64,000 bases of DNA from positions 60,101,027 to 60,165,026 of the forward strand of contig CM056378.1 in NCBI GenBank assembly GCA_029718625.1, read 5' to 3'. How positions within the stretch are numbered: position 1 is the first letter of the stretch; each line of letters begins with the position of its first letter. Origin of the DNA: Synaphobranchus kaupii (lineage: Eukaryota > Chordata > Actinopteri > Anguilliformes > Synaphobranchidae). A program made the translations under genes and the position numbers. Under the pieces are notes generated by a model that was not told the origin of the DNA, searched no databases, and saw only the letters and a program-made list of their open reading frames with translations. This document shows, in pieces, positions 53,789 to 64,000 of this stretch.

Positions 53789-56526
53789 CCCTTTCCAGCC
53801 TAAGCGAATATTGGGTCAACATTCTATTCCATTTTATTTCTTAATGTGCGTTGCAAAAATGTTTGTAGTGTGATCATATGACATCAGATACCTAAACTTG
53901 ATATACCATTGTAAACAGGATAACTGGGGCTTTCAATTGATATAAAAAATAATAGGATTACTTGATGGCAATATCATCAATTATGGAAATACATTTACCA
54001 ACTAAATTTATAAAACATTCTAAATGGCTATTTTCTAATGAGAAACCTACTATTTTACCCATTTCATGTTCAAGATAGGGGAAAACTTACAGTGTATGAT
54101 ATCTTCACCATTGTGGGAGTCATATAGAATAGGAATCAGAATAGATTTATCTTCTACTGCTCAAAAGTTATAACCACTTCAGTGATGGGTAAGAAAAGGC
54201 TAAAATAAACGCTTTAGAATGTTAGGTTCATTGAAAATATGACATGTGTATGCAAAACTGTTTGTGGTGTGATCATATTATGTTACACCCCTAAAGATAA
54301 TATACCATTTTAAACAGGATAACTGGAGCTTTCCATTTATATACAATAATATGCTTACTTTAACACAATATCATCAATTATATCAATTATTAAAACAAAT
54401 CACAAAATAAATAATAATAAAAAAAACTTTCTAAATGGCTATTCTCCATGAGAAACCTAGGTTTTTAAACATTTCATGTTCAAGATCGAGGGAGACAAAC
54501 TATGTGGTATCTTCACTATTTTGTAAGTGATATAGAGTAGACATCAGAACAGATTTATCATTTACTGCTCAAAAGTTATAACATCTAGTGATGTATGGGA
54601 AAAGGCAAAAAAAAAAATTTATTAGAATGTTAGGTTCATTGACATTTCACATTACCACTTATCCATACTCCTAATGGGTCACTGTTGAGAATCTGTTGAT
54701 ATAATGCAAAATTGAAAGACACATACACTGAAATATACAATTTATGTGTTCAATGAAACACACACTTTATTTAAAAAAAGATGTATAACATAGTGAGTGG
54801 ATGAACTAAGTAAATGCATAACATTGCAAAACAAATAAAAACAAGATACAACCCATGGCAAATATCAGTTTAGATACCTGTAAAATTAATGCATTGGATT
54901 TATTTACAGTAAAATCATTAATGTATTAGTACAGATACAGCAGACAAATCTATGGTCAAGCATAAATACCTTCAATATATTCAAAAATCAAGAAGATAAC
55001 AGTAAGTGCATGCATGCCCTGATGGTCCTCCGTGTCGTGCTCTGCAATGACCCTCGGCACCTCCTTCTCTTCAGGGACTGTATCAGATGGCTAAATGTCC
55101 ATCCTTTGCTGCAATACATAAATATGTAATCATTTACCATTTCATTAATCCATAACATATCATATAAAACCATTTCTGAGTAATTAAAGGGCTGTAATAC
55201 TTGCAATAACATCATCTTACAGCAAACGCTTTATGCTTATGTCAGGAATAGATAAAATACCTATTCTGGACACAAGCATAATGTCCATCCATCGCTGTAA
55301 TAGATAAATATATTATCAGTTGCCATTTCATTAATCCATAACATATAAAACCATTTCTGAGTCATTAAAGGGGTGTATAGCGAGAATGACATTTTACAGA
55401 AAACACTATGCTCCAGAATAACGTTAGCCTAGATAAAAAGCACAACAATAACACAATGTTAGACTACTTAGCATATGTCCATTCATATAAGATATTGTTT
55501 TGAATGAACAGACCTAAATCATCAGTGACATTGGCTCATCTGAATGATGTCTTTTTGTCATATTTGTCTAAACAGGCTAATCTTGCTCAAGTCAAAAACG
55601 TGAGTCAGAAAATAAAAGGTGAAGCTGACGTTACGTTAGGAAATGTTTGCTGTTTAGTTCTCTACTCCATTCATTTTCGACAGGACTGATCAACAACAAC
55701 CTTCAAATTTATACATAACGTTATGTTAAAAAACTAGCTAGTTAGTACTTGCTATTGATAAGACTAATAGTTGAGTATAACATTTATAAAGCTAGCAAGA
55801 CAGACAGCAGAGCTAACGTTTCAAATTAGGAAAACAAAAACGCAGAAAAGAAAATGGCTGTTCGCGCGGTTTAGGATGACAGCTCACTGTTAGACTAACG
55901 TTATTTGTTTTAGCTTTAGTTCACTATTATTTAGTTATCAAAGTCTACACTAAGATACGGAAAATATTCACATCTAACATTATCACTTCACTTATTCATT
56001 GTATGACAGACGTTTTCACAATTTCATCTCAAAACAAGCTGGGGTAACAACAACACAGTGGCATCATTTGAAGCTAGAGCCGAACGTTAGCTACCTTAGC
56101 GAATTTCAAGTGAAAATATGAGAAAGTCTGCGGTACAAAAACAGGATTTTATTCAAAATAAAATCGTTTCTGAAGTAATATCTATGGTTAATTATTATCT
56201 TAAATATTTCTTACCTCAGGGGGTTTACTGGCTTTCCCTCAGTCGCAGTAAAGTCTTCAGACGATAGTCTTCAGTCCGAGGTAGTCCGCTCCGCCCGCGG
56301 TGAAGCAAATGGAGATTTACGAGGTTGACGTGCGGTTTTATTTAGCGGTCTACAAATAAATCCCCGCCCACTAAGCTCATGAACCAATTATATGCAATTG
56401 TAGCTTATTTTGTCATCTGTAACTAGCAGTTTTCAAAAAGAAAATCAGTGATTGGACGGCAGAGCTATTATACGTCAAACCATCAGCACAATTGTACTGA
56501 AATTAGAACGGTCCGGCTTTAAAGGG
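53789..56526. mobile_element. piggyBac-like element in gypsy pol, TSD TTAA
   Basis: Ends CCCTTTCCAGCC and GGCTTTAAAGGG are inverted over the first six to eight bases and flanked by TTAA (53785-53788, 56527-56530), the strict target of piggyBac transposases. Removing the insert and one TTAA keeps the gypsy frame across the junction. The interior has a ~405-bp tandem duplication (GTAGTGTGATCATATGACAT near 53868; GTGGTGTGATCATATTATGT near 54268) and a second one of ~185 bp (CATTTCATTAATCCATAAC near 55139 and 55325). I see no transposase frame; 54988-55215 minus is unassigned. Confidence 0.82.
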
Positions 56527-56530
56527 TTAA

Positions 56531-57364
56531 ACAAGTGCAACGCTTTCTGGGGTTTGCTCATTTTTAGCGGCGATTTATCCACAATTTTAGCACAGTAGCC
56601 ATCACTGCACTGACGGGAAAATATTGTCGCTCTCGCGGTTTCAGTGGAACCCTAAGGCGGAGGTGGCTTTCCTGGAGCTTAAGAGACGTTTCAGCTCCAA
56701 GCCGACCCTTATTACTCCCAATCCCTCCCTCTCCTTTGTTGTAGAGGTGGATACCTCGGAGTTGGGGGTAGGAGCCATTTTGTCCCAGCACTCGCCGCTG
56801 GACCGTATGATGCACCCGTGCGCCTATTTATCTTGTGCTTTGACACCTGCCGAGAGAAATTATGACGTAGGGGATCAGGAGCTGTTGGCGGTGAAATTGC
56901 CGTTGGAGGAATGGCACCATTGGCTGGAGGGTTCCGAACATCCCTTCACTGTGTGGACGGGCTATAAAAACCTGCAGTTTGTCCAACAAGCCAAAAGGCG
57001 GAATTTTCAGCAGACTTGGTGGGCATTGTTCTTCGCCAGATTTAATTTCCTCCTTGCCTATCGACCCAGGTCGAAAAACATTAAGCCAGATGCGCTGTCA
57101 CGCATCTTTGACTGCTCAGATAGGGACCTGCCACCGGAACCCATTGTGCCCACGGCCCTGATTTTGGCCCCGGTCATGTTAGACATTGAGGTGGCCGTTC
57201 AAAATGGGTTACGTCTGGATCCGGGTCCAGGTGGGGGCCCATCTCACTGCCTTTTTGTTCCCCCTAAATTAAGGTCTCAGGTGCTCCAATGGGGTCATTT
57301 CTCCCAGCTGGTGGCTCATCCATGTGTTCATCGGACCAGGGATTTAGTATCCAGACGCTTTTAG
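56531..57364 (+). pseudogene. gypsy RNase H and integrase N-terminus
   Basis: After the TTAA the pol frame resumes with QVQRFLGFAHF, a stop, then RRFIHNFSTVAITALTG, the tether between RT and RNase H. From 56624 a 246-codon frame is open: FVVEVDTSELGVGAILSQ (RNase H catalytic Asp region), LTPAERNYDVGDQELLAVKL (catalytic Glu/Asp region), HPFTVWTGYKNLQFVQQAKR, KNIKPDALSRIFD (end of RNase H), then the integrase zinc-binding region with VAHPCVHRTRDLVSRRF and a stop at 57362. It degrades the RNA strand of the RNA-DNA hybrid in a living element. Confidence 0.85.
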
Positions 57365-58520
57365 TGACCCAGCATGGAGGGGGGTGTGCGGGAGTTTGTT
57401 TCTGTCCGGTCTGCGCCCACAACAAGGGCTCTCGTCTACCACCCTCGGGGTTGTTACGCCCCTTACCCATCCCTAGCCATCCTTGGAGCCGATCATCACC
57501 GGTTTGCCTGCGTCCCAGGGAAATACAGTGATTCTGGTGGTTATAGACAGGTTCTCCAAGGCAGCGCACTTCATTGCCCTACCAAAACTGCCGTCAGCAC
57601 TGAAGACCACTTAGCTGATAGTTGACCACGTCTTTAGGGTGCATGGTCTCCCCCAGGACGTGGTGTTGGATCGCAGCCCTCAATTCGCCGTGCGGTTCTG
57701 GCGTTCATTGAGGCATCCATCAATCTGTCCTCTGTTTTCCACCCAGAGACTAACGGGCAGACTGAGTGTACCAATCAAACATTGGAGAACACTCTTAGGT
57801 GCCTGGCCGCCTCCAATCCCACATCTTGGAGTCGTCACCTTGCCTGGGCGGAGTATGCTCATAACACTCTCCACAATGCTTCCATGGGTCTCTCCCCTTT
57901 CGAAGCTCAGTTGGGGTATCAACCCCCTCTGTTTCCTGACTTAAGGGCCATTCACACTACGATGATAACTATAAAAAACGAACTATAACTATAACGATGG
58001 AAAATTTCTCACGCGTCCACACTACAACTTTTTATCATTCCTAATTTCCCGCGAATTAAACAAACAACGCAAAAATGGATAACGAAGAGCTGACAGACAT
58101 CGTCCTCATTTACACTTTAGGCATAAATAGGCATTGGAAAAAAAAGTATGTAAAATGCACATAAAAGCTTTATAAATATACAATAATTCTGAATTTGATA
58201 ATCACATTTTGGAATGTGTTGCAGGCATCAAATTCAGAATGATTGTATATTTATAAAGTTGATATGGTAAAACATTAAATATATTTTCTTTGTACTGTTT
58301 TCAATTAAATAGCCTATATGTAAAAGAGAATTTACAAATCACTGTTTTCTGCTTTTATGTGCATTTTGCATACTGTCCCAACTTTTTGGGAATTGGGGTT
58401 TGTACATTAAAAATTTGCATTGAATAGTACATGTTCTAAATACATGTTTTGAACGACTTGCTTGCTCGTAACAACTTGGAATCAGATCACTGAATAGATG
58501 ATGCGTCCCAATGCATCCTC

Positions 58521-58829
58521 GGGTGCGTCCCAAATTCTTCACTCCTCACCTCATTTCCTCCACTCGTCTCCTACCCAGAAGTGTGTAAAACAGTCTATAC
58601 ATTTCAGGTACAAGTTGTTGCATGTAGTCTACAGTATACAATGTAGGCTAGCCTACGTGACATTGCGGTTCGCGTCGAGACATTAATTAATATGTAACAA
58701 TTAATATGTAATTAATATGTAATCAACAACATTAGATTAGGACAGAAACATCCATTTTTTGGGGCATGGAGGAGAGGAGGTGGTAGTAGAAGAAAGGAGG
58801 ATGCCTTTTTCGAGTATTGAGACGCACCC
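58521..58829. mobile_element. Nested MITE, ~309 bp
   Basis: GGGTGCGTCCCAAATTCTTC at the left is matched by the inverted end TATTGAGACGCACCC at 58815-58829. The inner flanks are complementary purine/pyrimidine tracts (CTCCTCACCTCATTTCCTCC against GAGGAGAGGAGGTGG). A lone end of similar sequence lies near 20575. No coding content. Confidence 0.55.
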
Positions 58830-59077
58830 GGTATTTCCAAGTTGGAAACTTGGTAGTTCGTAAGTTATTTCTCTCCCACATGACGTGAACGCAGCATCAG
58901 TCTGGTGAATGACTCGTCCTCACTGACAGACAGCGAATCCCTCAATCTCATCTCTCAACTGCCAAGCTAGATGCATATAACCTACAGCCATTGCACAGTT
59001 CCTACTTTTCCCACACACACCCTAACATTAGCTAGTTTGTTTGCTGCTGTGGCTTTGTCACAGATAACATTACTTAC

Positions 59078-59206
59078 CACTCAAGCTAAACTTCTCCCCA
59101 ATCATGCCCAGATGTCCTCCTTCATCTTCTTTTTTTTGTAGTCTGGGTGGTTGAGATTATACAAGACCGGGTTCTTCTCCACAGCTTGTATCAGTTGCTC
59201 CTCCAT
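59078..59206 (-). pseudogene. MADF-domain first exon of the Harbinger element
   Basis: From the ATG at 59206 the minus strand reads MEEQLIQAVEKNPVLYNLNH then PDYKKKKMKEDIWA, a clear start of a MADF (Myb/SANT-like) DNA-binding domain, the second protein that Harbinger transposases need to reach DNA. A one-base deletion turns the next codons into a stop; in the shifted frame MIGEKFSLS follows up to a consensus splice donor (GTAAGTA at 59077). So this is a broken first exon with a preserved donor. The remaining exons are absent. Confidence 0.75.
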
Positions 59207-59846
59207 AACGAACAGAAAAACTAGTCTTGTCCCATACTTTTTTAAACTTCTTAATACATAACAGAATGTGATTTTTGATTGGCTGGAAATTGTCTCGTCA
59301 TGAAAAATCGCTCTAGGAGTGATCACAACAATAGGAATATTTATCGTTCTGGCTGGTTTTATAGTTGTCGTTGTAGTGTGGACACATCCATTCACTTTGC
59401 ATTGAACGATTAAATTTTTTTTTATAGTTATCGTTATAGTTATCGTCGTAGTGTGAACGGCTCTTTAGAGAGGAATGTGGAGGTACCGTCTGCAGGATCT
59501 TTTGTCTGGAGGTGACGGTCCGTTTGGAGGCAGGTCCATGCGTCGCTTCTGCACGCCACGGCCAGACAAAAATTGTTGCCTGACAGGCGTCGCCGCCCTG
59601 CTCCTTCCTGCCGGGTTGGGCAACGGGTGTGGCTCTCCACGCGGGATCTCGTTGTGGGTGGAGTCTCGTAAACTTGCTCCGCGCTTCGTGGGTCCGTTTA
59701 AAATTATCCGGAAGATTAACCCGGTCACGGTGCGTCTGCAGCTTCTGCGTTCCATGCGGATTCACCCCATGTTTCACGTCTACCGGCTGAAGCCTGTGCT
59801 TGTGAGCGCATTAGCCCCTGCTTAGCCGCTGCCTCCTCCCCACTTT

Positions 59847-60050
59847 GTGGAAGGAGGTCCGGTGTATATACGGTATGGCGCATTTTGGCAAAGACGTGTG
59901 GGCAGAGGGTTCCAGTTCCTCGTGGATTGGGAGGGCTATGGTCCTGAGGAACACTGTTGGGTCCCTTCCAGGAACATTCTGGACCCGACATTAATTAGGA
60001 ACTTTCGCAGACTCAGTTTCATGGAGGAACAGTTCCTCCAGGACTTTAGG
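59847..60050 (+). pseudogene. gypsy C-terminal chromodomain
   Basis: The frame reads [20 protein letters not shown], then [12 protein letters not shown], a chromodomain core with the aromatic and W-x-P-x-x-N positions expected of chromoviral integrase tails. It is preceded by the loop [17 protein letters not shown] and followed by [10 protein letters not shown]. Chromodomains bind modified histones and guide integration. It is separated from the integrase frame by a stop (59821-59823), so in this copy it is not fused. Confidence 0.85.
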
Positions 60051-60084
60051 ATGTCCAGGGCAAATGCGCAATCGTGTGGAAAAA

Positions 60085-60239
60085 CACACATGAATTCCGA
60101 TATTACCGTTCTCACATGGTTGTGATTTAGGACCACATATGAAAGTGGCCCAGATCTGACTTGAAAAAATCTGATTTGTGTGCCCACACTGCTCTGAAGA
60201 AATTTGGGCCACATTTGCTTGTAATGTGAACGTAGCCTA
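60085..60239. repeat. MITE-like arm, pair of 51.18-51.3 kb
   Basis: The end GTAATGTGAACGTAGCCT is the inverse of 51183 onwards. CCGATATTACCGTTCTCACA and GTGGCCCAGATCTGACTTG are subterminal words of the same type as the left arm's CCGATATT and CCATATCTGACATCAGTG. Confidence 0.4.
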
Positions 60240-60578
60240 AGAGAGAATCATATTCAGGGGTAAGCAACTCTTGTCTAGTGTTCCAGAAACATGTCTCTCA
60301 AAACTGAGACACACTGCATTCCTGAAGGATGTGGTCACTGGATCCAATTAAGCCTATTACTGAATGTATATAAGGTTAGGGTGTAGGATCAGGCATTGCA
60401 GAAGTTAAGGAGGGTAGCTGTAGGATGTTTATCCCCTGTGCTACAGCGCAGTTATGTTTCAATCGAGAGAGGCCGGAAAATTAAATACCTCCCCAGCTGT
60501 CCCCCACAACAGAAAATACATTCATTCTGGTCATGCAGACATGGCGAAACACATTGAAGTGCCTTTGTTCATGTCCAG
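60240..60578. other. No gene recognised
   Basis: Low-repeat sequence between the gypsy-bearing block and the exon-like segments. Nothing supported. Confidence 0.4.
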
Positions 60579-60648
60579 GACAAAAATAAGTCGAACACCC
60601 TAGCCCTGAACCAGACTGAGGAAGCAGAAGGGGATTCAGGTCTGTCAG
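60579..60648 (+). other. Possible host exon (weak)
   Basis: A 70-bp segment bounded by an acceptor-like TTTGTTCATGTCCAG and a donor GTAAGC. One frame is open and reads NTLALNQTEEAEGDSGLSG. No domain recognised and no partner exon with a matching phase. It could be chance. Confidence 0.2.
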
Positions 60649-61173
60649 GTAAGCCGGCCGCTCATTTTTCATGTACATTCCTTTCTCTCCTAGACAAGCA
60701 AGCGTCTCCAGTAGGGGAAGATAAGAAGATTCATCGCGAATGGAGCGATTTCAAAATTTGATGACTCCCACCACCACTCAAGATGCAGCCTCATTCTCAA
60801 GAGTAATGCCACCTTTTCTCTATTCCACTCCATTCATTTGATTTGTAAAAAAGGGGTTTTGTGATGCTGCCACTTTTCAAGCTAAACATTCTCAAGCTAT
60901 GCAACCATCCAAGCCTCAAGTGCAGTGTGCATAGGGTATCTCTTTTTTGTACTTGAATTGTACTCTCACTCATGGATCTAGTTGTCCTAGACATTAACTT
61001 CTGCTTAACATCTTATGAAAATGACAGCAATTACATTAAAATCAACTGCAGACACATCTCAGGGACATCTCAATCATTTCACAATTGTAGTTTTTTCCTT
61101 TCTTTGAAAATCTGTCAGCACTGTAGTTGCTGACATGATTGACTGGCAATATTGGCCCTTTGTTGTTTTCCAG

Positions 61174-61483
61174 AACATTCCAGGCAACTGGAATCATGGA
61201 GGTGACTAATTTGGGACCATTTTATCCTTTCCCACTGGACTCCCCATTCCACACAATTTTTACTGTACCTAAGAATGCTCCCACTGTTCCTCCTTGATGG
61301 CTCTGAGGACTCATTTGCTTGGCAAACGGACTCTTTTTGACACCCCTCACCACTGGCTTTGGAGCATAAACACCTTTTTCTATAGCTGTGACTCAGACTG
61401 TCTGTGTGTCTGTCAACTGCACCAACCCAAACTGAGGACTTTCCTTGGCTGCCCTGAACCCAGGATGAAGAAAAAAGCAGAAG
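61174..61483 (+). other. Possible degenerate host exon (weak)
   Basis: Bounded by TTGTTGTTTTCCAG and a donor GTAAGA. Open pieces in shifting frames read NLGPFYPFPLDSPFHTIFTV, then DGSEDSFAWQTDSF, then a Cys-rich SCDSDCLCVCQLHQPKLRTF with LGCPEPRMKKKAEG. The protein-like character suggests an old exon or retrocopy, but I cannot name a family, and the frameshifts argue against a live gene. Confidence 0.2.
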
Positions 61484-61890
61484 GTAAGATTGAACATTGT
61501 GGGGGGAGGATGGGGTGAAGGATAGTGGTTATGTAGGATGGATGTGTGGAAATAGGAGCATGAGCAATGAATGGTTTGTCTATTCTTCTATTATGGTGAC
61601 CTTACCTCATGGTGAAAACAACATTTGCTAAATGAAAAAGGTGACTGCCAGTCAAAAAATTCCTCACTCCACAGAAGCACACAATTATTGGTTCAAATCA
61701 GTTAGACAGATACACTGATAGTCTCCCACCGTAACTGAGCAAGGTATGTAGGTAGAAGCTTATGGTGGTCTGACAATCTAATTTTAGCGACCATGTTATT
61801 TTAGAAAATTCTTCAGTCAAGTTGAGCTTTTTCTTTTTTTGCTTTCCGCTTTCAAAGATGAACCTTTTGTAGCATAATCATATTTTGACT

Positions 61891-61971
61891 GAAAAAAAAT
61901 GTTGTCAGCTGTTTTTGGTCCTCAGCCTATCCGCTTGCTAACTCTTGCTAGCTCAACACATTTTATTTTCA
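61891..61971 (+). repeat. Direct repeat, copy 1
   Basis: TTGTCAGCTGTTTTTGGTCC, TCAGCCTATCCGCTTGC, CTAGCTCAACACATTTTATT; repeated at 62156-62233. Confidence 0.8.
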
Positions 61972-62155
61972 TCAGCCTGCGGGTCTTACTACAAGTCTGC
62001 TTGCCCAAAAACGAAGACTGTCAGGGATGGTCTCTTGAAAAAGGAATCAGTTAAAATGCTTCCCACAACAGCTGCTTCGTCAAGATTGGGTTTCACTCAC
62101 CTGAGGGGGTAACTTGTCTGGTTGAGTTCTTGAAGTACATAAATACCCTTGCTTC

Positions 62156-62233
62156 AAAAAAAATTTGTCAGCTGTTTTTGGTCCTCAGCCTATCCCCTTG
62201 CCAACCTTACTAGCTCAACCCATTTTATTTTCA
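62156..62233 (+). repeat. Direct repeat, copy 2
   Basis: Second copy of the ~80-bp unit at 61891-61971, start-to-start spacing about 265 bp. Function unknown. Confidence 0.8.
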
Positions 62234-62384
62234 CTGATGAAAAGTCAAATTTAGCAAGCGATTAGCTGTGTTAGGTCCAGACTTAATTGACGCCTTGATG
62301 AGTAAGGGAGGGTGAGATGTGCTATTTGTAATATTTGTAATATTTGGTCACATATCCTTTGCCTGCTGTTACTTCCTGAAGTCT

Positions 62385-63396
62385 GTGACCCATCAACATC
62401 AAAAGAGATATCTTATTTTCAGGTACTGTTACAAGTAGGGTTGTCACAATATCCCTTTTTCATATCGTCGATATGCCTTTAAGGAATATCGTGATATTCA
62501 ACATTATGTATATTGTATATAATTATAGTGGATTAATGACAACGTGAACAGAAGTAATTACCACGTGTGGCAGCATTGAGTTCTAATTGCAGTAGCCTTG
62601 GCGTGGCTTCTGGATCCGTGTACTTTTTGGCCAATCGTTTCCCGTTTCAGAAACAGAAATTTAAAAACAAGAAACTAATGATTATGCTATATTCATTTTA
62701 AAAACAGAAATTGAAAAACGAGAATCAAATGGTTATTTGTTTCGGATCCGTGTATAAATTAATGCCAATGCTGGTTCTCCTTTATCAATGGGTTTGTAGC
62801 CGAAAAATTCCCAGATTGGCGAAGTGGTGTTTTTCTTTGAAACAAGATCAGCCATCTTCTCTCACTTTCTCTTAACTAATGATGACGATCAGTCACGAGA
62901 TAGGATAATAACACCGTGGCTGTTACATCTATTGCACTAGCCCCCTCTGCAAGGAAGCAAATGATCAGACGTTGGAATTTGATCCTGCATCCTACCTTAG
63001 ACAAACCTTCCACTGGAAATGGGAAAATCGATGTAATAACCATCCTCATTCTGCTGTTAACATTGCGCATCAGTCAATTAATTGACTTTTTTCCCCATAG
63101 AGTTCTATAGGGAAATGAGACAGGAGAAATAACCCTTGCAGTGATCCATCCACATCTACTCCATATCTGGAAACAGAGTGATAGTTTGGGGCTTATTCGA
63201 TCGCTCAGACCCTTGATACTTACAGCCATTTAGCCAGCCATGTGTTCCATACTGTACCAGTGTACTTTACAGCTGAATCTAGTCTCACCCCCCAATTCCC
63301 ATAGAGATCCATTCAAATGCAGATAGGTTATAGTATCGCTTTTGTAACAGTACCTGAAAATAAGCTGTAAAGAGTCTTTTGATGTTGATGGGTCAC
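62385..63396. mobile_element. TIR element, ~1 kb, with relatives in the window
   Basis: GTGACCCATCAACATCAAAA at 62385 is exactly inverted at 63377-63396, and similarity continues for about 50 bp (TTATTTTCAGGTACTGTTAC). The right part (63120-63396) has relatives at 19505-19690 and 27553-27960. The left interior starts with TAGGGTTGTCACAATATCC, another known type of fish repeat end, so a second element may be nested (about 62438 on). No transposase. No clear target duplication. Confidence 0.65.
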
Positions 63397-64000
63397 ATTG
63401 GGGGGAAAGGCAGAAGCAGCAAAACACAGAGCGACACGACACGGGATGAAAATCGCGACTGCGTGTGCAGAACACACGCTGTATTAGAGGTACAGGCTGT
63501 ATTAGAACATTTCTTCACCTGTTCATTTGTTCTGAAGCAATGCCTGGAATATGGCCTTGATTTATAGAAATGGCAATGATTGCAAGCGGGCTTGTCCACA
63601 CATGCTACTCATTCATACGCGTGTATTTGTGGAAGGGCTCAATTTCTATGCCATTTATAGTTAGGGAGTGGCGATGCGCATGACTCCCACCTCATCACTT
63701 TCTCACAAGACTGAAAACCAATGCCAGGCCTACCAATCGCAGGCCAAATGATGAAACCACACTATCGATCACCAATACAGATACATTTCTGAGAAATGAG
63801 CCAAATTAAAAGTTGTGAGGGATAAAGTGAGGGATAAAGTCAAGATGGATGGTGTGTTTATCTTCTACTACTGCAGCACACCAAAATGCAGTGAAAAGTA
63901 CTGCATCGATTTCGATTTGTATTTCTTCAAATAACAACCTCACTTTGTACTGCTGCATGAATTTTAAAATTTGCAAAGAAACCCCTCCCCTCTCATTAAT
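63397..64000. other. No gene recognised
   Basis: Intergenic sequence with a short direct repeat GTGAGGGATAAAGT near 63817-63842. Frames at 63379-63599 are unassigned. Confidence 0.4.

Larger units (their letters stand above)
57944..59464. mobile_element. PIF-Harbinger element in gypsy integrase, TSD TTA
   Basis: Ends AGGGCCATTCACACTACGA and, inverted, TCGTAGTGTGAACGGCTCT; TIRs continue inward (GATAACTATAA) and the flanks are TTA (57941-57943, 59465-59467), the 3-bp target of Harbinger elements. It is 1521 bp long, carries a MADF-type exon on the minus strand near the right end, an internal inverted repeat (TTTATAAATATACAATAATT at about 58170, AATGATTGTATATTTATAAA at about 58237) and a nested MITE (58521-58829). 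No transposase, so it is non-autonomous or internally deleted. Confidence 0.85.
57365..59822 (+). pseudogene. gypsy integrase, split by a Harbinger element
   Basis: Integrase core pieces in shifting frames: [19 protein letters not shown] (first catalytic Asp region, about 57537-57600), [20 protein letters not shown] (second Asp region, 57640-57700), [18 protein letters not shown] (Glu region, about 57750-57800), then [17 protein letters not shown] to 57943. The frame continues after the insertion at 59468 with [15 protein letters not shown], followed by the C-terminal region (59640-59822, [20 protein letters not shown] and [13 protein letters not shown]). Frameshifts and stops are present. 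The minus-strand relative at 43 kb shows the uninterrupted order. Confidence 0.82.
52080..60060 (+). mobile_element. Ty3/gypsy with chromodomain, two nested transposons
   Basis: Starts with LTR-like sequence (52080-52270, with TATA-like GGGTTATTTAAGCTC at 52213), continues with a zinc knuckle and protease (52310-52745), reverse transcriptase (53084-53788), RNase H (56527-57130), integrase (57200-57943 and 59465-59822) and a chromodomain (59847-60050). A piggyBac-like element (53789-56526) and a Harbinger (57944-59464) interrupt it. It belongs to the same family as the minus-strand copy at 37-44.6 kb, as the shared integrase and chromodomain words show. Most of gag and the 3' LTR are missing. 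Confidence 0.82.

Overview
The window looks like teleost fish nuclear DNA that is almost entirely transposable elements. The evidence is the repeat complement: L2/Maui-type LINEs with (AAT)n or (ACATT)n tails, a Sleeping Beauty-like Tc1 end, BED-finger hAT, PIF-Harbinger and piggyBac elements, a DIRS-type tyrosine-recombinase retroelement, Ty3/gypsy elements with a C-terminal chromodomain, and tRNA-derived SINEs. The species cannot be named from this. No host gene is supported with confidence; two weak exon-like segments lie at 60.6-61.5 kb. Everything was read by eye, so borders are exact only where I state a target-site duplication (TSD) or matching terminal inverted repeats (TIRs).

Layout. 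0.8-5.7 kb: an L2/Maui LINE on the minus strand, interrupted by a second L2. 6.3 kb: a SINE. 7.59-12.61 kb: a Harbinger-like DNA transposon with remnants of two divergent genes, split by the best gene of the window, a LINE with an uninterrupted 997-codon endonuclease-reverse transcriptase ORF and a perfect 12-bp TSD. 13.3-16.1 kb: a 128/160-bp satellite array flanked by related unique blocks and a direct repeat carrying poly(A) signals. 16.7-18.8 kb: a third L2. 19.5-19.96 kb: a dispersed TIR-element fragment and a solo Sleeping Beauty-like terminus. 22.6-27.5 kb: a Tc1 remnant holding a BED-hAT transposon, which holds a solo LTR. 27.5-32.2 kb: several non-autonomous TIR elements, a large palindrome and two tRNA-like heads. 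32.5-35.8 kb: a fourth L2 carrying a MITE and a SINE.

36.03-50.72 kb is a nest that I read as six levels deep: a piggyBac-like element contains a minus-strand chromodomain gypsy element; the gypsy 3' LTR contains an L2 tail; that tail contains a non-autonomous hAT; the hAT contains a solo LTR; and that LTR contains another solo LTR. The inner three levels have exact TSDs (8, 5 and 5 bp). The right part of the nest is a decayed DIRS element followed by a complex tandem array.

51.2-60.2 kb: a plus-strand chromodomain gypsy related to the minus-strand one, interrupted by a 2.7-kb piggyBac-like element in the reverse transcriptase/RNase H region and by a 1.5-kb Harbinger element in the integrase. 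In both places the TSD (TTAA, TTA) restores the host element's local reading frame on paper. 60.2-64 kb: mostly unassigned sequence and a 1-kb TIR element that has relatives elsewhere in the window.

The genes do not form a pathway; they record successive waves of insertion. Relative ages follow from the nesting. The 997-codon LINE and the innermost solo LTRs look youngest, and the L2, DIRS and gypsy coding regions are all broken.
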